From an uncultured Oscillospiraceae bacterium (GTDB lineage Bacteria > Bacillota > Clostridia > Oscillospirales > Ruminococcaceae): a DNA stretch of 64,000 nucleotides. Of this stretch, positions 8,658 through 17,788 are shown piece by piece. The stretch lies in contig CAKSIT010000007.1 in assembly GCA_934462925.1 (NCBI GenBank), positions 1 to 64,000 of the forward strand, in the 5' to 3' direction. The notes beneath the pieces are model-generated. The model ran no database searches. It saw only the letters and a program-made list of their open reading frames with translations, and was not told the DNA's origin. The position numbers and the translations under genes are program-made. How positions within the stretch are numbered: position 1 is the stretch's first letter; each line of letters starts with the position of its first letter.

Positions 8658-8978
8658 ATGAATAGCTTAAACGTTAAAACAGGCGATAAGGTACAGGTAA
8701 TCAGCGGCGCGGAAAAGGGCAAGCAGGGTAAGGTTGTAAGCGTTTCCGCAAAGGAAAACAAGGTTATCGTAGAGGGCGTAAACAAGGTTACAAAGCACGT
8801 TAAGCCCAAGGCTCAGGGTCAGCTCGGCGGCAGAATCGAGGCAGAGGGCGCTATGTACGCGTCCAAGGTAATGCTCGTTTGCCCCAAGTGCGACAAGACC
8901 ACGAGAGTCGCTCACAAGATTGAGGACGGCAAGAAGATAAGAGTCTGCAAGCACTGCGGCGCAGAACTCAAGTATTGA
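8658..8978 (+). CDS. rplX: 50S ribosomal protein L24
   Basis: L24 initiates 50S assembly by binding the 5' domain of 23S rRNA. The 106-residue protein has an N-terminal KOW motif (KTGDKVQVISGAEKGKQGKV) and a C-terminal zinc ribbon with two Cys pairs (CPKCDKTTRVAHK and RVCKHCG, residues 75-103), as in many Firmicutes. It sits 13 nt after rplN; an 84-nt gap precedes rplE. Confidence 0.96.
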   Translation: MNSLNVKTGDKVQVISGAEKGKQGKVVSVSAKENKVIVEGVNKVTKHVKPKAQGQLGGRIEAEGAMYASKVMLVCPKCDKTTRVAHKIEDGKKIRVCKHCGAELKY

Positions 8979-9062
8979 TAAGCCGGGATTGGTCGGATAC
9001 AAGCAGTGCGCAGCTTATGCGCTGCGCATTAAAATCCGGCTGTCAGATAGGAGTTAATCACA

Positions 9063-9602
9063 ATGGCTAGAATGAAGGATTTCTACAAGGAAACCGTTGC
9101 TCCCGCCCTTTTCAAGAAGTTCGGCTACAAGTCTGTTATGCAGACCCCGAAGCTTGACAAGATAGTAGTCAACGTTGGCTGCGGCGAGGCGAAGGAGAAC
9201 GCAAAGATAATCGAAACCGTTATGGGCGAGCTTGCACAGATTACAGGTCAGAAGCCTGTTGCGTGCCGTTCCAAGAAGTCTGTAGCTAACTTCAAGCTCA
9301 GAGAGGGACAGATAATCGGCGTAAAGGTAACGCTTCGCGGCGATATCATGTACGAGTTCCTCGACAGACTGTTCAACGTCGCTCTCCCCCGTGTTCGCGA
9401 CTTCAGAGGCATCAACCCCAACTCTTTCGACGGCAGAGGCAACTATTCCTTCGGTCTGAAGGAACAGCTCATCTTCCCCGAAATCGAGTTCGATAAGGTA
9501 GAGGCTGTACGCGGCATGGATATCAACTTTATCACGACCGCTAAGACGGACGAAGAAGCAAGAGAGCTGCTCAGCCTTATGGGCGCTCCCTTCGAGAAGT
9601 GA
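9063..9602 (+). CDS. rplE: 50S ribosomal protein L5
   Basis: L5 binds 5S rRNA with L18 and L25 and contacts the P-site tRNA. The 179-residue protein shows [18 protein letters not shown] near residue 27, the [21 protein letters not shown] region and [20 protein letters not shown] near residues 115-130. A spacer of 84 nt separates it from rplX, with an imperfect hairpin (GCGCAGC/GCTGCGC near 9008-9026). Confidence 0.96.
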   Translation: MARMKDFYKETVAPALFKKFGYKSVMQTPKLDKIVVNVGCGEAKENAKIIETVMGELAQITGQKPVACRSKKSVANFKLREGQIIGVKVTLRGDIMYEFLDRLFNVALPRVRDFRGINPNSFDGRGNYSFGLKEQLIFPEIEFDKVEAVRGMDINFITTAKTDEEARELLSLMGAPFEK

Positions 9603-9625
9603 TAGAAAGGACGCAGGAATAAGTT

Positions 9626-9811
9626 ATGGCAAAAAAGTCTATGATTGCTAAGCAGCAGAGAACGCCGAAGTTCTCCACCAGAGCTTACAACAGATGCAAG
9701 CTCTGCGGCAGACCTCACGCGTACCTGCGCAAGTTCGGCATTTGCAGAATTTGCTTCAGAGAGCTTGCTTACAAGGGTCAGCTTCCCGGCGTAAAGAAGG
9801 CAAGCTGGTAA
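9626..9811 (+). CDS. rpsN: 30S ribosomal protein S14, zinc-binding type
   Basis: S14 completes the 30S head. This is the 61-residue zinc form: it has the two Cys pairs [20 protein letters not shown] (residues 24-43) and the invariant LPGVKKASW end. No zinc-free paralogue is in the window. It is followed by a 171-nt spacer before rpsH. Confidence 0.97.
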   Translation: MAKKSMIAKQQRTPKFSTRAYNRCKLCGRPHAYLRKFGICRICFRELAYKGQLPGVKKASW

Positions 9812-9982
9812 TTCACCGCTTCAGGCACGTCGATACAGCAGCTCCCCGATAATCTGTTCCCTCGCCGGGCGGGTTTTTCACACGAATTAAAGCTCGGCTC
9901 AAATACAGCCCGAAAGGGCAAATCATGACAGTACGACGGACGAACTGGAGTCCGTAACGGCTTTCGTATAGGAGGTAAATGA
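9812..9982 (+). promoter_or_regulatory. Long structured spacer between rpsN and rpsH
   Basis: The spacer has no ORF. It contains GCCC-GAAA-GGGC (9908-9919, a GNRA tetraloop hairpin) and ACGGAC/GTCCGT (9936-9955) shortly before the rpsH ribosome site. In E. coli S8 represses the spc operon by binding an rplE-rpsN target, so an autoregulatory RNA is conceivable here, but I do not see that motif. Confidence 0.35.
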
Positions 9983-10381
9983 ATGCAGATTACTGACACA
10001 ATCGCAGATATGCTCACGAGAATCCGTAATGCAAACTCTGCAAAGCACGCGTCTGTTGACATCCCCGCTTCCAACATGAAGAAGCAGATTGCTCAAATCC
10101 TTCTTGATGAGGGTTACATCAAGTCCTTCAAGGTAATTGATGATAACAAGCAGGGCGTCATCAGAGTAACACTCAAGTACACAGACACAAGGGCTCAGGT
10201 TATAACCGGTCTTCGCCGTGTTTCCAAGCCCGGTCTGAGAATTTACTCAAACTGCAAGGATATGCCTAAGGTAATGAAGGGTCTGGGTATTGCAATAGTA
10301 TCCACCTCCAAGGGCATTATGACCGACAAGAAGGCTCGCGAGCTGAACGTCGGCGGCGAAGTCCTTGCTTTCATCTGGTAA
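9983..10381 (+). CDS. rpsH: 30S ribosomal protein S8
   Basis: S8 is a primary 16S rRNA binder of the central domain. The 132-residue protein shows [18 protein letters not shown] at the start and the C-terminal [19 protein letters not shown] end with [20 protein letters not shown] precedes the ATG. Its stop lies 16 nt before the rplF start. Confidence 0.97.
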   Translation: MQITDTIADMLTRIRNANSAKHASVDIPASNMKKQIAQILLDEGYIKSFKVIDDNKQGVIRVTLKYTDTRAQVITGLRRVSKPGLRIYSNCKDMPKVMKGLGIAIVSTSKGIMTDKKARELNVGGEVLAFIW

Positions 10382-10397
10382 TAGGAGGAATAGTAAT

Positions 10398-10943
10398 ATG
10401 TCAAGAATCGGTAAAATGCCTATTGCTGTTCCCGCAGGTGTTGAGGTAAAAATCGACGGTCCTGTTGTTACAGTAAAGGGCCCTAAGGGTACCATTACCA
10501 AGGAATTCAATCACCTTATGAAGATTTCTCTCGACGGCGCGCAGGTAATCGTTGAGCGTCCCGATGATGAGAATCTCAGCAAGTCCCTCCACGGTCTTAC
10601 AAGAACGCTCGTTCACAACATGGTAACAGGCGTTACTGAGGGCTTCAAGAAGGAGCTTGAGATAAACGGCGTCGGCTACAGATGCGAGAAGAAGGGCAAG
10701 GACGTTATCATGAACCTCGGCTTCTCTCATCAGGTAGTTGTTTCCGACACCGACGAGATTAAGCTCGAAGTTCCTGCTCCCAACAAAATCATCGTAACGG
10801 GCATCGACAAGCAGAAGGTTGGTCAGATTGCTTCCGAAATCAGAAGCAAGCGCCCGCCTGAGCCTTACAAGGGCAAGGGAATCAAGTATGCCGAGGAAAC
10901 TATCCGCCGTAAGGAAGGTAAAGCCGGCAAGGGTAAGAAGTAA
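10398..10943 (+). CDS. rplF: 50S ribosomal protein L6
   Basis: L6 lies near the sarcin-ricin loop and the factor-binding site. The 181-residue protein starts [17 protein letters not shown] and ends [17 protein letters not shown] plus a basic tail. It holds the two tandem L6 folds. The ATG at 10398 follows TAGGAGG; an upstream in-frame start at 10365 lies inside rpsH without a ribosome site and is rejected. Confidence 0.96.
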   Translation: MSRIGKMPIAVPAGVEVKIDGPVVTVKGPKGTITKEFNHLMKISLDGAQVIVERPDDENLSKSLHGLTRTLVHNMVTGVTEGFKKELEINGVGYRCEKKGKDVIMNLGFSHQVVVSDTDEIKLEVPAPNKIIVTGIDKQKVGQIASEIRSKRPPEPYKGKGIKYAEETIRRKEGKAGKGKK

Positions 10944-10967
10944 TCTCGACGAAAGGACTGAAAATAA

Positions 10968-11327
10968 ATGGTTAAAGTTATTGACAAGAACAAGAGCAGA
11001 CTTCGCCGCCATGCGCGCGTTCGCGCTAAAATCAGCGGCACTGCTGAGTGCCCCAGACTCAATGTTTTCCGTTCGTCGCAGCACATTTACGCTCAGATTA
11101 TTGATGACGTAAAGGGTGTTACACTCGCTGCTGCTTCTTCCACCGAAAAGGGCTTTGAGGGCTTCGGCGGTAACTGCGAGGCTGCTAAGAAGGTCGGCCA
11201 GATGATAGCTCAGAAGGCTGCCGCAGCAGGCATCACCAATGTCGTTTTCGACAGAGGCGGCTATGTGTACCACGGCAGAGTTGCTGCTCTCGCCGAGGGC
11301 GCAAGAGAAGGCGGACTTAAATTCTGA
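10968..11327 (+). CDS. rplR: 50S ribosomal protein L18
   Basis: L18 binds 5S rRNA and tethers it to the 50S subunit. The 119-residue protein shows a basic N-terminus ([18 protein letters not shown]), the [18 protein letters not shown] strand and the [18 protein letters not shown] end. GAAAGGA precedes the start. It lies 15 nt before rpsE. Confidence 0.97.
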   Translation: MVKVIDKNKSRLRRHARVRAKISGTAECPRLNVFRSSQHIYAQIIDDVKGVTLAAASSTEKGFEGFGGNCEAAKKVGQMIAQKAAAAGITNVVFDRGGYVYHGRVAALAEGAREGGLKF

Positions 11328-11342
11328 TAAGGAGGGAATAAC

Positions 11343-11834
11343 TTGGCAAATATAGTAAACGACACAGAGCTTCAGGAAAAGGTCGTATATATCAACCGCG
11401 TATCCAAGACCGTTAAGGGCGGACGCATTATGAAGTTCTCCGCACTGGTAGTTGTCGGCGACGGCAACGGCACGGTCGGCTTCGGAATGGGCAAGTCTAA
11501 CGAGGTTCCCGACGCTATCCGCAAGGGCCTTGAGGACGCAAAGAAGAATCTTCACAAGATAGCGCTCAAGGGCACTACCATTCCTCATGAAATCACAGGC
11601 AAGTTCGGCGCAGGCGCAGTTCTCATGCGTCCCGCTCCCGAGGGTACCGGCGTTATCGCAGGCGGCCCTGTTCGTGCGGTGATTGAGATGGCAGGTATCA
11701 AGAATATCCGTACAAAGTCCCTGCGCTCCAACAACCCCTGCAACGTTGTTCGCGCAACAATGGCAGGTCTTACCGCGCTCAGAACCGCGGAAGAAGTCGC
11801 AGCGCTCAGAGGCAAGTCCGTAAAGGACCTTTGA
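11343..11834 (+). CDS. rpsE: 30S ribosomal protein S5 (TTG start)
   Basis: S5 acts in decoding accuracy and in the mRNA entry helicase with S3 and S4. The 163-residue protein has the double-stranded RNA-binding-like N-terminal domain ([21 protein letters not shown]) and the C-terminal domain ([32 protein letters not shown]). The start codon is TTG at 11343, set six nucleotides after AAGGAGG. There is no nearby ATG giving a better N-terminus. A TTG start for an abundant protein is uncommon but is backed by the strong ribosome site. Confidence 0.95.
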   Translation: MANIVNDTELQEKVVYINRVSKTVKGGRIMKFSALVVVGDGNGTVGFGMGKSNEVPDAIRKGLEDAKKNLHKIALKGTTIPHEITGKFGAGAVLMRPAPEGTGVIAGGPVRAVIEMAGIKNIRTKSLRSNNPCNVVRATMAGLTALRTAEEVAALRGKSVKDL

Positions 11835-11862
11835 TTCTCGCGTAGGAAAGGAAGAAATACAG

Positions 11863-12039
11863 ATGGCACTTAAAATAACACTTGTACGCTCGCTCAACAG
11901 CTGCAAGAAGAATCAGATCGCCACAGCGTATTCCCTCGGTCTGCGCAAGGTGAACTCTGCAACAACTCAGCCCGACAACGAGGCAACAAAGGGTAAAATC
12001 AAGACTATCGCTCACCTGGTAAAGGTTGAAGAGGTTTGA
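11863..12039 (+). CDS. rpmD: 50S ribosomal protein L30
   Basis: L30 is a small ferredoxin-like fold on 23S rRNA. The gene encodes 58 residues, beginning MALKITLVRSLNSCKKNQIA, then TAYSLGLRKVNSATTQPDN, and ending IKTIAHLVKVEEV, the usual L30 pattern and length. It follows GAAAGGAAG at the correct distance and sits between rpsE and rplO, exactly where rpmD belongs. Confidence 0.95.
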   Translation: MALKITLVRSLNSCKKNQIATAYSLGLRKVNSATTQPDNEATKGKIKTIAHLVKVEEV

Positions 12040-12132
12040 TTCCAATCGGGCGGCTCTTAAGGTCGCAAAGCGGCTTTGGAGCTTGCCAAACACCATTAAC
12101 ATTCTAAATTTACTAGGGGGTGCAAAGCTACT

Positions 12133-12576
12133 ATGAAGCTTCACGAATTACAGCCCGCTGAGGGCTCTGTCAAGGACGTAAAGCGCATCGGCCGCGGCCA
12201 CGGTTCCGGTAACGGTAAGACGGCCGGTAAGGGTCACAAGGGCCAGAAGGCTCGTTCCGGCGGCTCAATCAGACCCGGCTTTGAAGGCGGTCAGATGCCT
12301 CTGCAGAGAAGAATGCCTAAGAGAGGCTTTAACAATATCTTCGCTGCGGAGTACGCAACAGTAAACGTATCCGTTCTCAACGACCGTTTTGAAAACGGCG
12401 CAGTCGTTGACGCGGCAGCTCTTATCGACTGCGGCGCTATCAAGGACGCTAAGGACGGCATTAAAATCCTCGGCAACGGCGAGCTTACCAAGAGCCTTAC
12501 AGTAAAGGCTGTTAAGTTCACTGCACAGGCGCAGGAAAAAATAGAAAAGGCAGGCGGAAAGGCTGAGGTGATCTAA
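12133..12576 (+). CDS. rplO: 50S ribosomal protein L15
   Basis: L15 is a late-assembly 50S protein with a long basic N-terminal extension. The 147-residue protein starts [12 protein letters not shown] and has the glycine/lysine-rich [20 protein letters not shown] segment, then [17 protein letters not shown]. The stop overlaps the secY start in TAATG, coupling ribosome and translocon synthesis. Confidence 0.97.
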   Translation: MKLHELQPAEGSVKDVKRIGRGHGSGNGKTAGKGHKGQKARSGGSIRPGFEGGQMPLQRRMPKRGFNNIFAAEYATVNVSVLNDRFENGAVVDAAALIDCGAIKDAKDGIKILGNGELTKSLTVKAVKFTAQAQEKIEKAGGKAEVI

Positions 12577-13922
12577 TGAACGGGATGATTACAGTCTTTC
12601 GCAACGCATGGGTCGACACTCAGCTGCGTAAAAAGATTTTGTATACTCTGTTCATCATTATCCTTTTCCGCTTAGGCTCGAACATCTTTGTCCCCTTCCT
12701 CGACAACGCCGCCATATCCACTATGATGGGCGACGCGTCGCTGCTGAATTACCTCGACGTAATGACGGGCGGCTCGCTTGGCAAGGGTACATTGCTGGCA
12801 ATGTCGATTACGCCTTACATCAATGCGTCAATCATCATTCAGCTGCTGGCTGTTGCCATACCCGCTTTGGAGAAGCTCTCCAAAGAGGGCGAGGAAGGCC
12901 AGAAGAAGATGAACACCATTACAAAGATTGTTTCGTTAGCGCTTGCGATTTTCCAGGCGACGGCGTTCTACTTTACGCTCAGAAACGGTCTTAACCAGAA
13001 TGACCAGCACACCGCTATCCTTAAATACGGCGACGTACTTTACGGAAAGAATGACGATATGTTCAGCGTTATCCTTTCGGCAGTGTGCATAATCAGCTGC
13101 TTCGTTGCGGGCGCTTCGCTCATTATATGGCTCGGCGACCGTATCAACGAAAAGGGTATCGGCAACGGTATCTCCATGATACTCTTTGCGGGTATCATTT
13201 CAAACCTTCCCGGCACGGTAGAGTATTTCATAGAGCTGTGCAAGCAGAAGATGTCCAACATCATCTACGTTGTACTCATCGTTATCGTGTTCCTTGCAAT
13301 GATTTGGTTCGTTATTTACATGACGAACGCAGAACGCCGCATTCCCGTCCAGTACGCAAAGCGCGTTGTCGGCAGGAAGATGTACGGCGGTCAGTCCACC
13401 CACATTCCGATAAAGGTTGCAATGTCGGGCGTTATGCCTATAATCTTCGCAATGTCGATTATGAGCCTTCCGCAGACAATCTGCTACTTCTTCGGCGTTG
13501 ACGGTACGGGCACAGGGTTCTGGGACGGCGCGATAAGGTATGTATTCAGCCAGAGCAGCCCCGTTTACGCGGTGGTTTACTTCATACTGATTATACTTTT
13601 CAATTATTTCTACGTATCCATCACGTTCAATCCTGTTGAGATTGCAAATAACCTCAAGAAGAACAACGGCGCTATTCCGGGTTATCGTCCCGGCAAGCCC
13701 ACTTCGGACTTTATTTACAACTCCCTCAACAAGATTACGCTCATCGGCGCTATATTCCTCGGAATTATCGCTATATTCCCCATTATCTTCGCGCTCATCA
13801 CAAAGCTCAACGTTTCCCTCGGCGGCACGACGATGCTTATCGTAGTCGGCGTTGCGCTCGAAACGGTTCGTTCGCTTGAGAGCCAGATAATGGTTCATCA
13901 CCACAAGGGCTTCCTTGATTAA
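12576..13922 (+). CDS. secY: Preprotein translocase channel SecY
   Basis: SecY forms the protein-conducting channel of the Sec translocon with SecE and SecG and inserts or exports the lipoproteins and membrane proteins found elsewhere in this window. The 448-residue protein has the expected ten hydrophobic segments, with the plug-region MTGGSLGKGTLLAMSITPYINASI near residues 64-88 and the cytoplasmic loop RRIPVQYAKRVVGRKMYGGQ near residues 250-270. The C-terminus ends VRSLESQIMVHHHKGFL. It overlaps rplO by one base. Confidence 0.96.
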   Translation: MNGMITVFRNAWVDTQLRKKILYTLFIIILFRLGSNIFVPFLDNAAISTMMGDASLLNYLDVMTGGSLGKGTLLAMSITPYINASIIIQLLAVAIPALEKLSKEGEEGQKKMNTITKIVSLALAIFQATAFYFTLRNGLNQNDQHTAILKYGDVLYGKNDDMFSVILSAVCIISCFVAGASLIIWLGDRINEKGIGNGISMILFAGIISNLPGTVEYFIELCKQKMSNIIYVVLIVIVFLAMIWFVIYMTNAERRIPVQYAKRVVGRKMYGGQSTHIPIKVAMSGVMPIIFAMSIMSLPQTICYFFGVDGTGTGFWDGAIRYVFSQSSPVYAVVYFILIILFNYFYVSITFNPVEIANNLKKNNGAIPGYRPGKPTSDFIYNSLNKITLIGAIFLGIIAIFPIIFALITKLNVSLGGTTMLIVVGVALETVRSLESQIMVHHHKGFLD

Positions 13923-14002
13923 AGACACTTCGCACTTCTTCACGGGCCGTGCGGCGGTTCGTGAGAGGTGTGCTTGACCCAACAGACACAAGGAGTATTG
14001 CT

Positions 14003-14635
14003 ATGAACATGATTTTTTTAGGCGCTCCGGGCGCAGGCAAGGGTACACAGGCAGAGGTAGTCTGCAAGGAGCTGGGCATTCCCGCCATCTCCACGGGCAA
14101 TATGCTGCGTGAGGCGGTGAAGAACGGCACACCCGCAGGTCTTGCGGCTAAGGAGAAGATGGAAGCAGGCGAGCTTGTTCCCGACGAAATCGTTATCGGT
14201 ATTCTTAAGGACAGAATCGCACAGGACGACGCCAAGAACGGCTTTATCCTCGACGGCTTCCCCAGAACCGTATCGCAGGCAGAGGCTCTCGAAAAGATGG
14301 GTGTGAATATAGACAAGGTCATCGAGATAAGCGTTCCCGATGAAAAAATCACAGCGAGAATGTCGGGCAGACGCGTATGCGAGCAGTGCGGCAATTCGTA
14401 CCACATTGAGTACAAGCCTACCAAGGTCGAGGGCGTTTGCGACGCCTGCGGCGGCAAGGTAGTACAAAGAGCGGACGACAAGCCCGAAACTGTTATCGCA
14501 AGGCTTGCGACCTACCACGAAAAGACAGCTCCCCTTAAGGACTTCTATGCCGCAAGAGGAAAGCTTGTAACGGTAGTCGGTCAGGACGAGATAGCCGAAA
14601 CGTCGAAGCTCACCCTCGCAGCTGTCAAGGGCTAA
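14003..14635 (+). CDS. adk: Adenylate kinase, zinc-LID type
   Basis: This enzyme interconverts ATP + AMP and 2 ADP. The 210-residue protein has the P-loop GAPGAGKGTQAE at residues 7-18, the AMP-binding segment (STGNMLREAV), DGFPRT near residue 85, and a LID domain with four zinc-ligand cysteines (CEQCGNSYH and CDACGG). The ATG at 14003 follows AAGGAG; the longer in-frame ORF from 13949 is not used because it lacks a ribosome site and adds non-family sequence. It lies between secY and map, the standard Gram-positive order. Confidence 0.96.
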   Translation: MNMIFLGAPGAGKGTQAEVVCKELGIPAISTGNMLREAVKNGTPAGLAAKEKMEAGELVPDEIVIGILKDRIAQDDAKNGFILDGFPRTVSQAEALEKMGVNIDKVIEISVPDEKITARMSGRRVCEQCGNSYHIEYKPTKVEGVCDACGGKVVQRADDKPETVIARLATYHEKTAPLKDFYAARGKLVTVVGQDEIAETSKLTLAAVKG

Positions 14636-14659
14636 ACCCTTGTTAGAGAGCAGGACCAC

Positions 14660-15415
14660 ATGATTCAAATCAAAAATCCAACCGAGCTGAAATTTATGCT
14701 TAAAGCAGGCGAGCTTGCCGCGCAGGCGCTCGAGCTTGCGGGAAAGAACGCAGTAGCGGGCATTTCCACATGGGAGCTTGACAGGATTGTGAACGACTAT
14801 ATCGTTTCCAAGGGAGGACACTCCCCCTGCAAGGGCTACGGCGGCTTCCCCGGGCATAACTGCTTTTCGGTGAATGAGGAGCTTATCCACGGCATTCCCT
14901 CCAAAAAGAAAATCCTTAAGGAGGGCGACATAATCTCCTGCGATATCGTAGCGGAGCTTGACGGCTTCATGGGCGATAACACAAAAACGTTCCGCGTGGG
15001 CACGGTAAGCGCCGAGGCGGAGCGCATAATGAAGGCTACCGAGGAGGCGCTCTACAAGGGCATCGAGCAGGCAGTCGCAGGAAACAGGATAGGCGATATC
15101 TCAAATGCAGTGCAGCAGCACGTCGAAAGCTACGGCTATGCGGTGTGCAGAAAGTTCATAGGCCACGGTCTTGGCAGAGAAATGCACGAAGACCCCGAAG
15201 TGCCGAATTACGGCAAACCGGGCAGAGGCCCGCGCCTCACTCCGGGCATGACGATTGCCATTGAGCCTATGGTGAACACGAACTCGCCCGAAGTCAACAT
15301 TCTGTCCGACAAGTGGACGGTAGTTACGACCGACGGTTCGCTGTCCTGCCATTTTGAGCACTCTATCGCGGTAACGAACGGCGAGCCGATAATACTGACG
15401 CTCCCGTCGCACTAA
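14660..15415 (+). CDS. map: Methionine aminopeptidase, type I
   Basis: It removes the initiator methionine from nascent proteins with small second residues, using two divalent metals. The 251-residue protein has the pita-bread fold. The metal-ligand segments are visible: D in SCDIVAELDGFMGDNTKTF (around residues 93-110), H in GHGLGREMHEDPEVPNYG (around 170), E in AIEPMV (around 202), and E in FEHSIAV (around 233). It lies 24 nt downstream of adk. Confidence 0.95.
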   Translation: MIQIKNPTELKFMLKAGELAAQALELAGKNAVAGISTWELDRIVNDYIVSKGGHSPCKGYGGFPGHNCFSVNEELIHGIPSKKKILKEGDIISCDIVAELDGFMGDNTKTFRVGTVSAEAERIMKATEEALYKGIEQAVAGNRIGDISNAVQQHVESYGYAVCRKFIGHGLGREMHEDPEVPNYGKPGRGPRLTPGMTIAIEPMVNTNSPEVNILSDKWTVVTTDGSLSCHFEHSIAVTNGEPIILTLPSH

Positions 15416-15425
15416 ACGGTAACTT

Positions 15426-15686
15426 ATGCAGATAAAAGCAGGGACGGTTGTTATAAGCTCCGCGGGGCATGACAGCGGGCGGTGGTTCGTTGTCACGGGA
15501 GCTGAGGGCGGCGTCGCGTACGTCGCAGACGGCAAGGAACGAAAGCTCCTTTCCCCGAAAAAAAAGAATATCAGGCATATCCGCGCCACGGCGGGGTTTA
15601 TAGACCCGCAGGGGCTGACGGACAGAAAGCTGCGCAGCGCTCTCAGGGCGCTGAGTACGCAAAGCATCGCCGAGGAGAGTGAATAG
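15426..15686 (+). CDS. KOW-domain RNA-binding protein (L14e-like)
   Basis: This small protein of 86 residues is conserved at this place, between map and infA, in many Firmicutes. Residues 3-40 look like a KOW/SH3-like barrel ([21 protein letters not shown]), followed by a basic [16 protein letters not shown] segment. Its function is not established; an RNA- or ribosome-linked role is suggested only by the fold and the neighbourhood. The ribosome site is weak, so it may rely on coupling with map, 10 nt upstream. Its stop lies one base before the infA TTG start. Confidence 0.85.
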   Translation: MQIKAGTVVISSAGHDSGRWFVVTGAEGGVAYVADGKERKLLSPKKKNIRHIRATAGFIDPQGLTDRKLRSALRALSTQSIAEESE

Positions 15687-15687
15687 C

Positions 15688-15906
15688 TTGTCTAAAGAAG
15701 ATGTATTGGAAGTTGAAGGCGTAATTCTTGAGGCTCTTCCGAACGCACAGTTCAAGGTAGAGCTTTCAAACGGTCACCAAATCTTGGCTCATATAAGCGG
15801 CAAGCTGCGAATGAACTACATTCGTATACTGCCCGGTGACAAAGTGACCGTTGAAATGTCGCCTTACGACCTTACAAAGGGCAGAATCACATGGCGTGCC
15901 AAGTGA
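15688..15906 (+). CDS. infA: Translation initiation factor IF-1 (TTG start)
   Basis: IF-1 occupies the A site of the 30S initiation complex. The protein reads as [19 protein letters not shown], an OB-fold, and ends [13 protein letters not shown]. With the TTG at 15688 the product is 72 residues, the universal IF-1 length, and lies nine nucleotides after GAGGAGAG. A GTG at 15679 would add three residues and overlaps that ribosome site, so I reject it. Confidence 0.95.
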   Translation: MSKEDVLEVEGVILEALPNAQFKVELSNGHQILAHISGKLRMNYIRILPGDKVTVEMSPYDLTKGRITWRAK

Positions 15907-15945
15907 TGGCGGCAAAGTAAACAAACCTTAAAGGAGGGTGTTTCA

Positions 15946-16059
15946 ATGAAAGTAAGACCTTCAGTAAAGCCCATGTGCGATAAGTGCAAGGTTATCAAGC
16001 GCAAGGGTAAAGTAATGGTTATCTGTGTTGAACCTAAACACAAGCAGAGACAGGGCTGA
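15946..16059 (+). CDS. rpmJ: 50S ribosomal protein L36, zinc type
   Basis: L36 is the smallest ribosomal protein. It has 37 residues, beginning [20 protein letters not shown] and continuing with [15 protein letters not shown]. The C-x2-C, single Cys and His are the zinc ligands of the C+ form. The ATG follows AAGGAGGG. It sits between infA and rpsM as usual. Confidence 0.97.
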   Translation: MKVRPSVKPMCDKCKVIKRKGKVMVICVEPKHKQRQG

Positions 16060-16092
16060 TAAAGTCCGAAATCCGATAGAGGAGGAAAAAAC

Positions 16093-16464
16093 ATGGCAAG
16101 AATCGCTGGTGTAGACCTGCCGAAGGAAAAGCGCATAGAAATAGGTCTGACCTATGTATACGGTATCGGCAGAAAGTCTGCAAATGATATTCTGGCAAAG
16201 GCTGGCGTAAATCCTGACACCCGCGTCAAGGACCTTACCGACGACGAGGAAGCAAAGATTCGCGAAGTTATCGCAAACGACGGCTATCTTGTAGAGGGCG
16301 ACCTCAGAAGAAAGGTATCCCTTGATATCAAGCGTCTGGTCGAAATCAACTGCTTCCGCGGCACTCGCCACCGCAAGGGTCTCCCCTGCCGTGGTCAGAG
16401 AACAAAGACCAACGCCAGAACCCGCAAAGGTCCTAAGAAGACCATTGCTAACAAGAAGAAGTAA
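16093..16464 (+). CDS. rpsM: 30S ribosomal protein S13
   Basis: S13 forms inter-subunit bridges from the 30S head and contacts the P-site tRNA through its C-terminal tail. The 123-residue protein begins [20 protein letters not shown], has a helix-two-turn-helix core ([12 protein letters not shown]), and ends in the basic [21 protein letters not shown] tail. GGAGG precedes the start. It lies 22 nt before rpsK. Confidence 0.97.
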   Translation: MARIAGVDLPKEKRIEIGLTYVYGIGRKSANDILAKAGVNPDTRVKDLTDDEEAKIREVIANDGYLVEGDLRRKVSLDIKRLVEINCFRGTRHRKGLPCRGQRTKTNARTRKGPKKTIANKKK

Positions 16465-16486
16465 TAGAAAGGTGGGCAAAAAATAA

Positions 16487-16888
16487 ATGGCAGCAACCAA
16501 AGGTGCAAAGCAGGTAGTTCGCAGACGCCGCGAGCGCAAGAACGTTGAGAACGGCGCGGCACATATCCAGTCTACGTTCAACAATACCATCGTTACCATC
16601 ACCGACCTTCAGGGCAACGCTCTTTCATGGGCAAGCGCAGGCGGACTTGGTTTCAGAGGTTCCAGAAAGTCCACTCCTTTCGCAGCTCAGACCGCGGCAG
16701 ACGTTGCGGCAAAGGCAGCTATGGAGCATGGCCTTAAGACCGTTGAGGTTTTCGTCAAAGGCCCCGGTTCAGGACGCGAGGCAGCTATCAGAGCGCTTCA
16801 GGCAGCAGGCCTTGAGGTTAAACTCATCAAGGACGTAACCCCCATTCCCCACAACGGATGCCGTCCCCCCAAGAGAAGACGCGTCTGA
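16487..16888 (+). CDS. rpsK: 30S ribosomal protein S11
   Basis: S11 lies on the 30S platform near the mRNA exit and the Shine-Dalgarno helix. The 133-residue protein has a basic start ([20 protein letters not shown]), [22 protein letters not shown] in the core, and [17 protein letters not shown] at the end, all family hallmarks. A 101-nt spacer follows. Confidence 0.97.
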   Translation: MAATKGAKQVVRRRRERKNVENGAAHIQSTFNNTIVTITDLQGNALSWASAGGLGFRGSRKSTPFAAQTAADVAAKAAMEHGLKTVEVFVKGPGSGREAAIRALQAAGLEVKLIKDVTPIPHNGCRPPKRRRV

Positions 16889-16989
16889 TTTTACACAACC
16901 GAGCTATTCGTTTACTCGGCGTCGGCAGCAGGGCGCGCAATGGGCGCGTCGAGCCGATATCTATTTAGAACAACGGAGGAAATAATACA

Positions 16990-17592
16990 ATGGCAGTAAA
17001 TCGCGACCCGATTTTAAAGAAGTGCAGAACCCTTGACATAAGCCCCGCAGTTCTCGGCTATTCCGAGAAGAAGGTGTCCAAGAGACATCCCGACGGCAAC
17101 AAGCGCAAGAAGGTTTCCGAATACGGCAGCCAGCTTAAGGAGAAGCAGAAGCTCAAGTTCGTTTACGGCGTTCTCGAGAAGCAGTTCTACCACTACTACG
17201 AGCTTGCTACCAAGGAAGAAGGCATCGCCGGCGAGAACCTTATCCGCCTGCTTGAGTCCCGCCTCGACAACATCGTATTCAGAATGGGCTATGCTACCAC
17301 CCGCCGCGAGGCTCGTCAGCTCGTTTCCCACGGTCATTTCTGTGTGAACGGCAAGAGAGTTGATATCCCCTCCTACAGAGTTAAGGTAGGCGATGTTATC
17401 TCCCTGAGAGAAAAGAGCAAAAAGAGCAAGAAGTTCGAGGAAATCGCCGAAGTAGCAGGCGGCAGACTCGTTCCCATGTGGCTTGACGTAAACAAGGAAG
17501 CTGCAACCGCAAAGGTGACCCGTATGTTCCAGCGTGACGACCTCGATTTCGAGATTGCTGAACACTTAATTATCGAGCTGTATTCTAAATAA
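16990..17592 (+). CDS. rpsD: 30S ribosomal protein S4
   Basis: S4 is a primary 16S rRNA binder, part of the mRNA entry helicase, and in many bacteria a translational repressor of its own operon. The 200-residue protein has an S4 domain near residues 90-150 (SRLDNIVFRMGYATTRREARQ, VNGKRVDIPSYRVKVGD). The N-terminus lacks the zinc-binding Cys cluster of some S4 proteins. The 101-nt upstream spacer (with GGCGCG-rich repeats around 16931-16950) could carry a leader; I see no definite motif. Confidence 0.96.
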   Translation: MAVNRDPILKKCRTLDISPAVLGYSEKKVSKRHPDGNKRKKVSEYGSQLKEKQKLKFVYGVLEKQFYHYYELATKEEGIAGENLIRLLESRLDNIVFRMGYATTRREARQLVSHGHFCVNGKRVDIPSYRVKVGDVISLREKSKKSKKFEEIAEVAGGRLVPMWLDVNKEAATAKVTRMFQRDDLDFEIAEHLIIELYSK

Positions 17593-17788
17593 TTGCTTCT
17601 TAGCATACAGATATTTAGTGCAGTTATTTTTAATTCACGGTCTGACGGCGCGAGCCGCCTGTTTAGGCGGTGCGCTGCGCGTCAACACTTTGTATAAACG
17701 TAACGCGCTGAGCATGAGTTAAAATTAACAGCGGATACAGCAGCAAGCACAGGATAATTAAAGGACAAACGTGTGGGAGGGTTACCAA
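17593..17788 (+). promoter_or_regulatory. Spacer between rpsD and rpoA with long hairpin
   Basis: These 196 nt contain CCGCCT-GTTT-AGGCGG (17655-17670) nested between GACG (17644-17647) and CGTC (17680-17683). There is no T-run after it, so it is not a typical terminator. No convincing promoter is seen. An attenuation or RNA-processing role is possible. Confidence 0.3.

Noticed and set aside
10401..11906. A 501-codon minus-strand ORF across rplF to rpmD
   Set aside because: It lies opposite four certain ribosomal genes and has low-complexity sequence without any motif.
16889..16989. S4-type autoregulatory leader before rpsD
   Set aside because: The spacer is GC-rich and repetitive but I could not draw a convincing pseudoknot or match to the known S4 leader.
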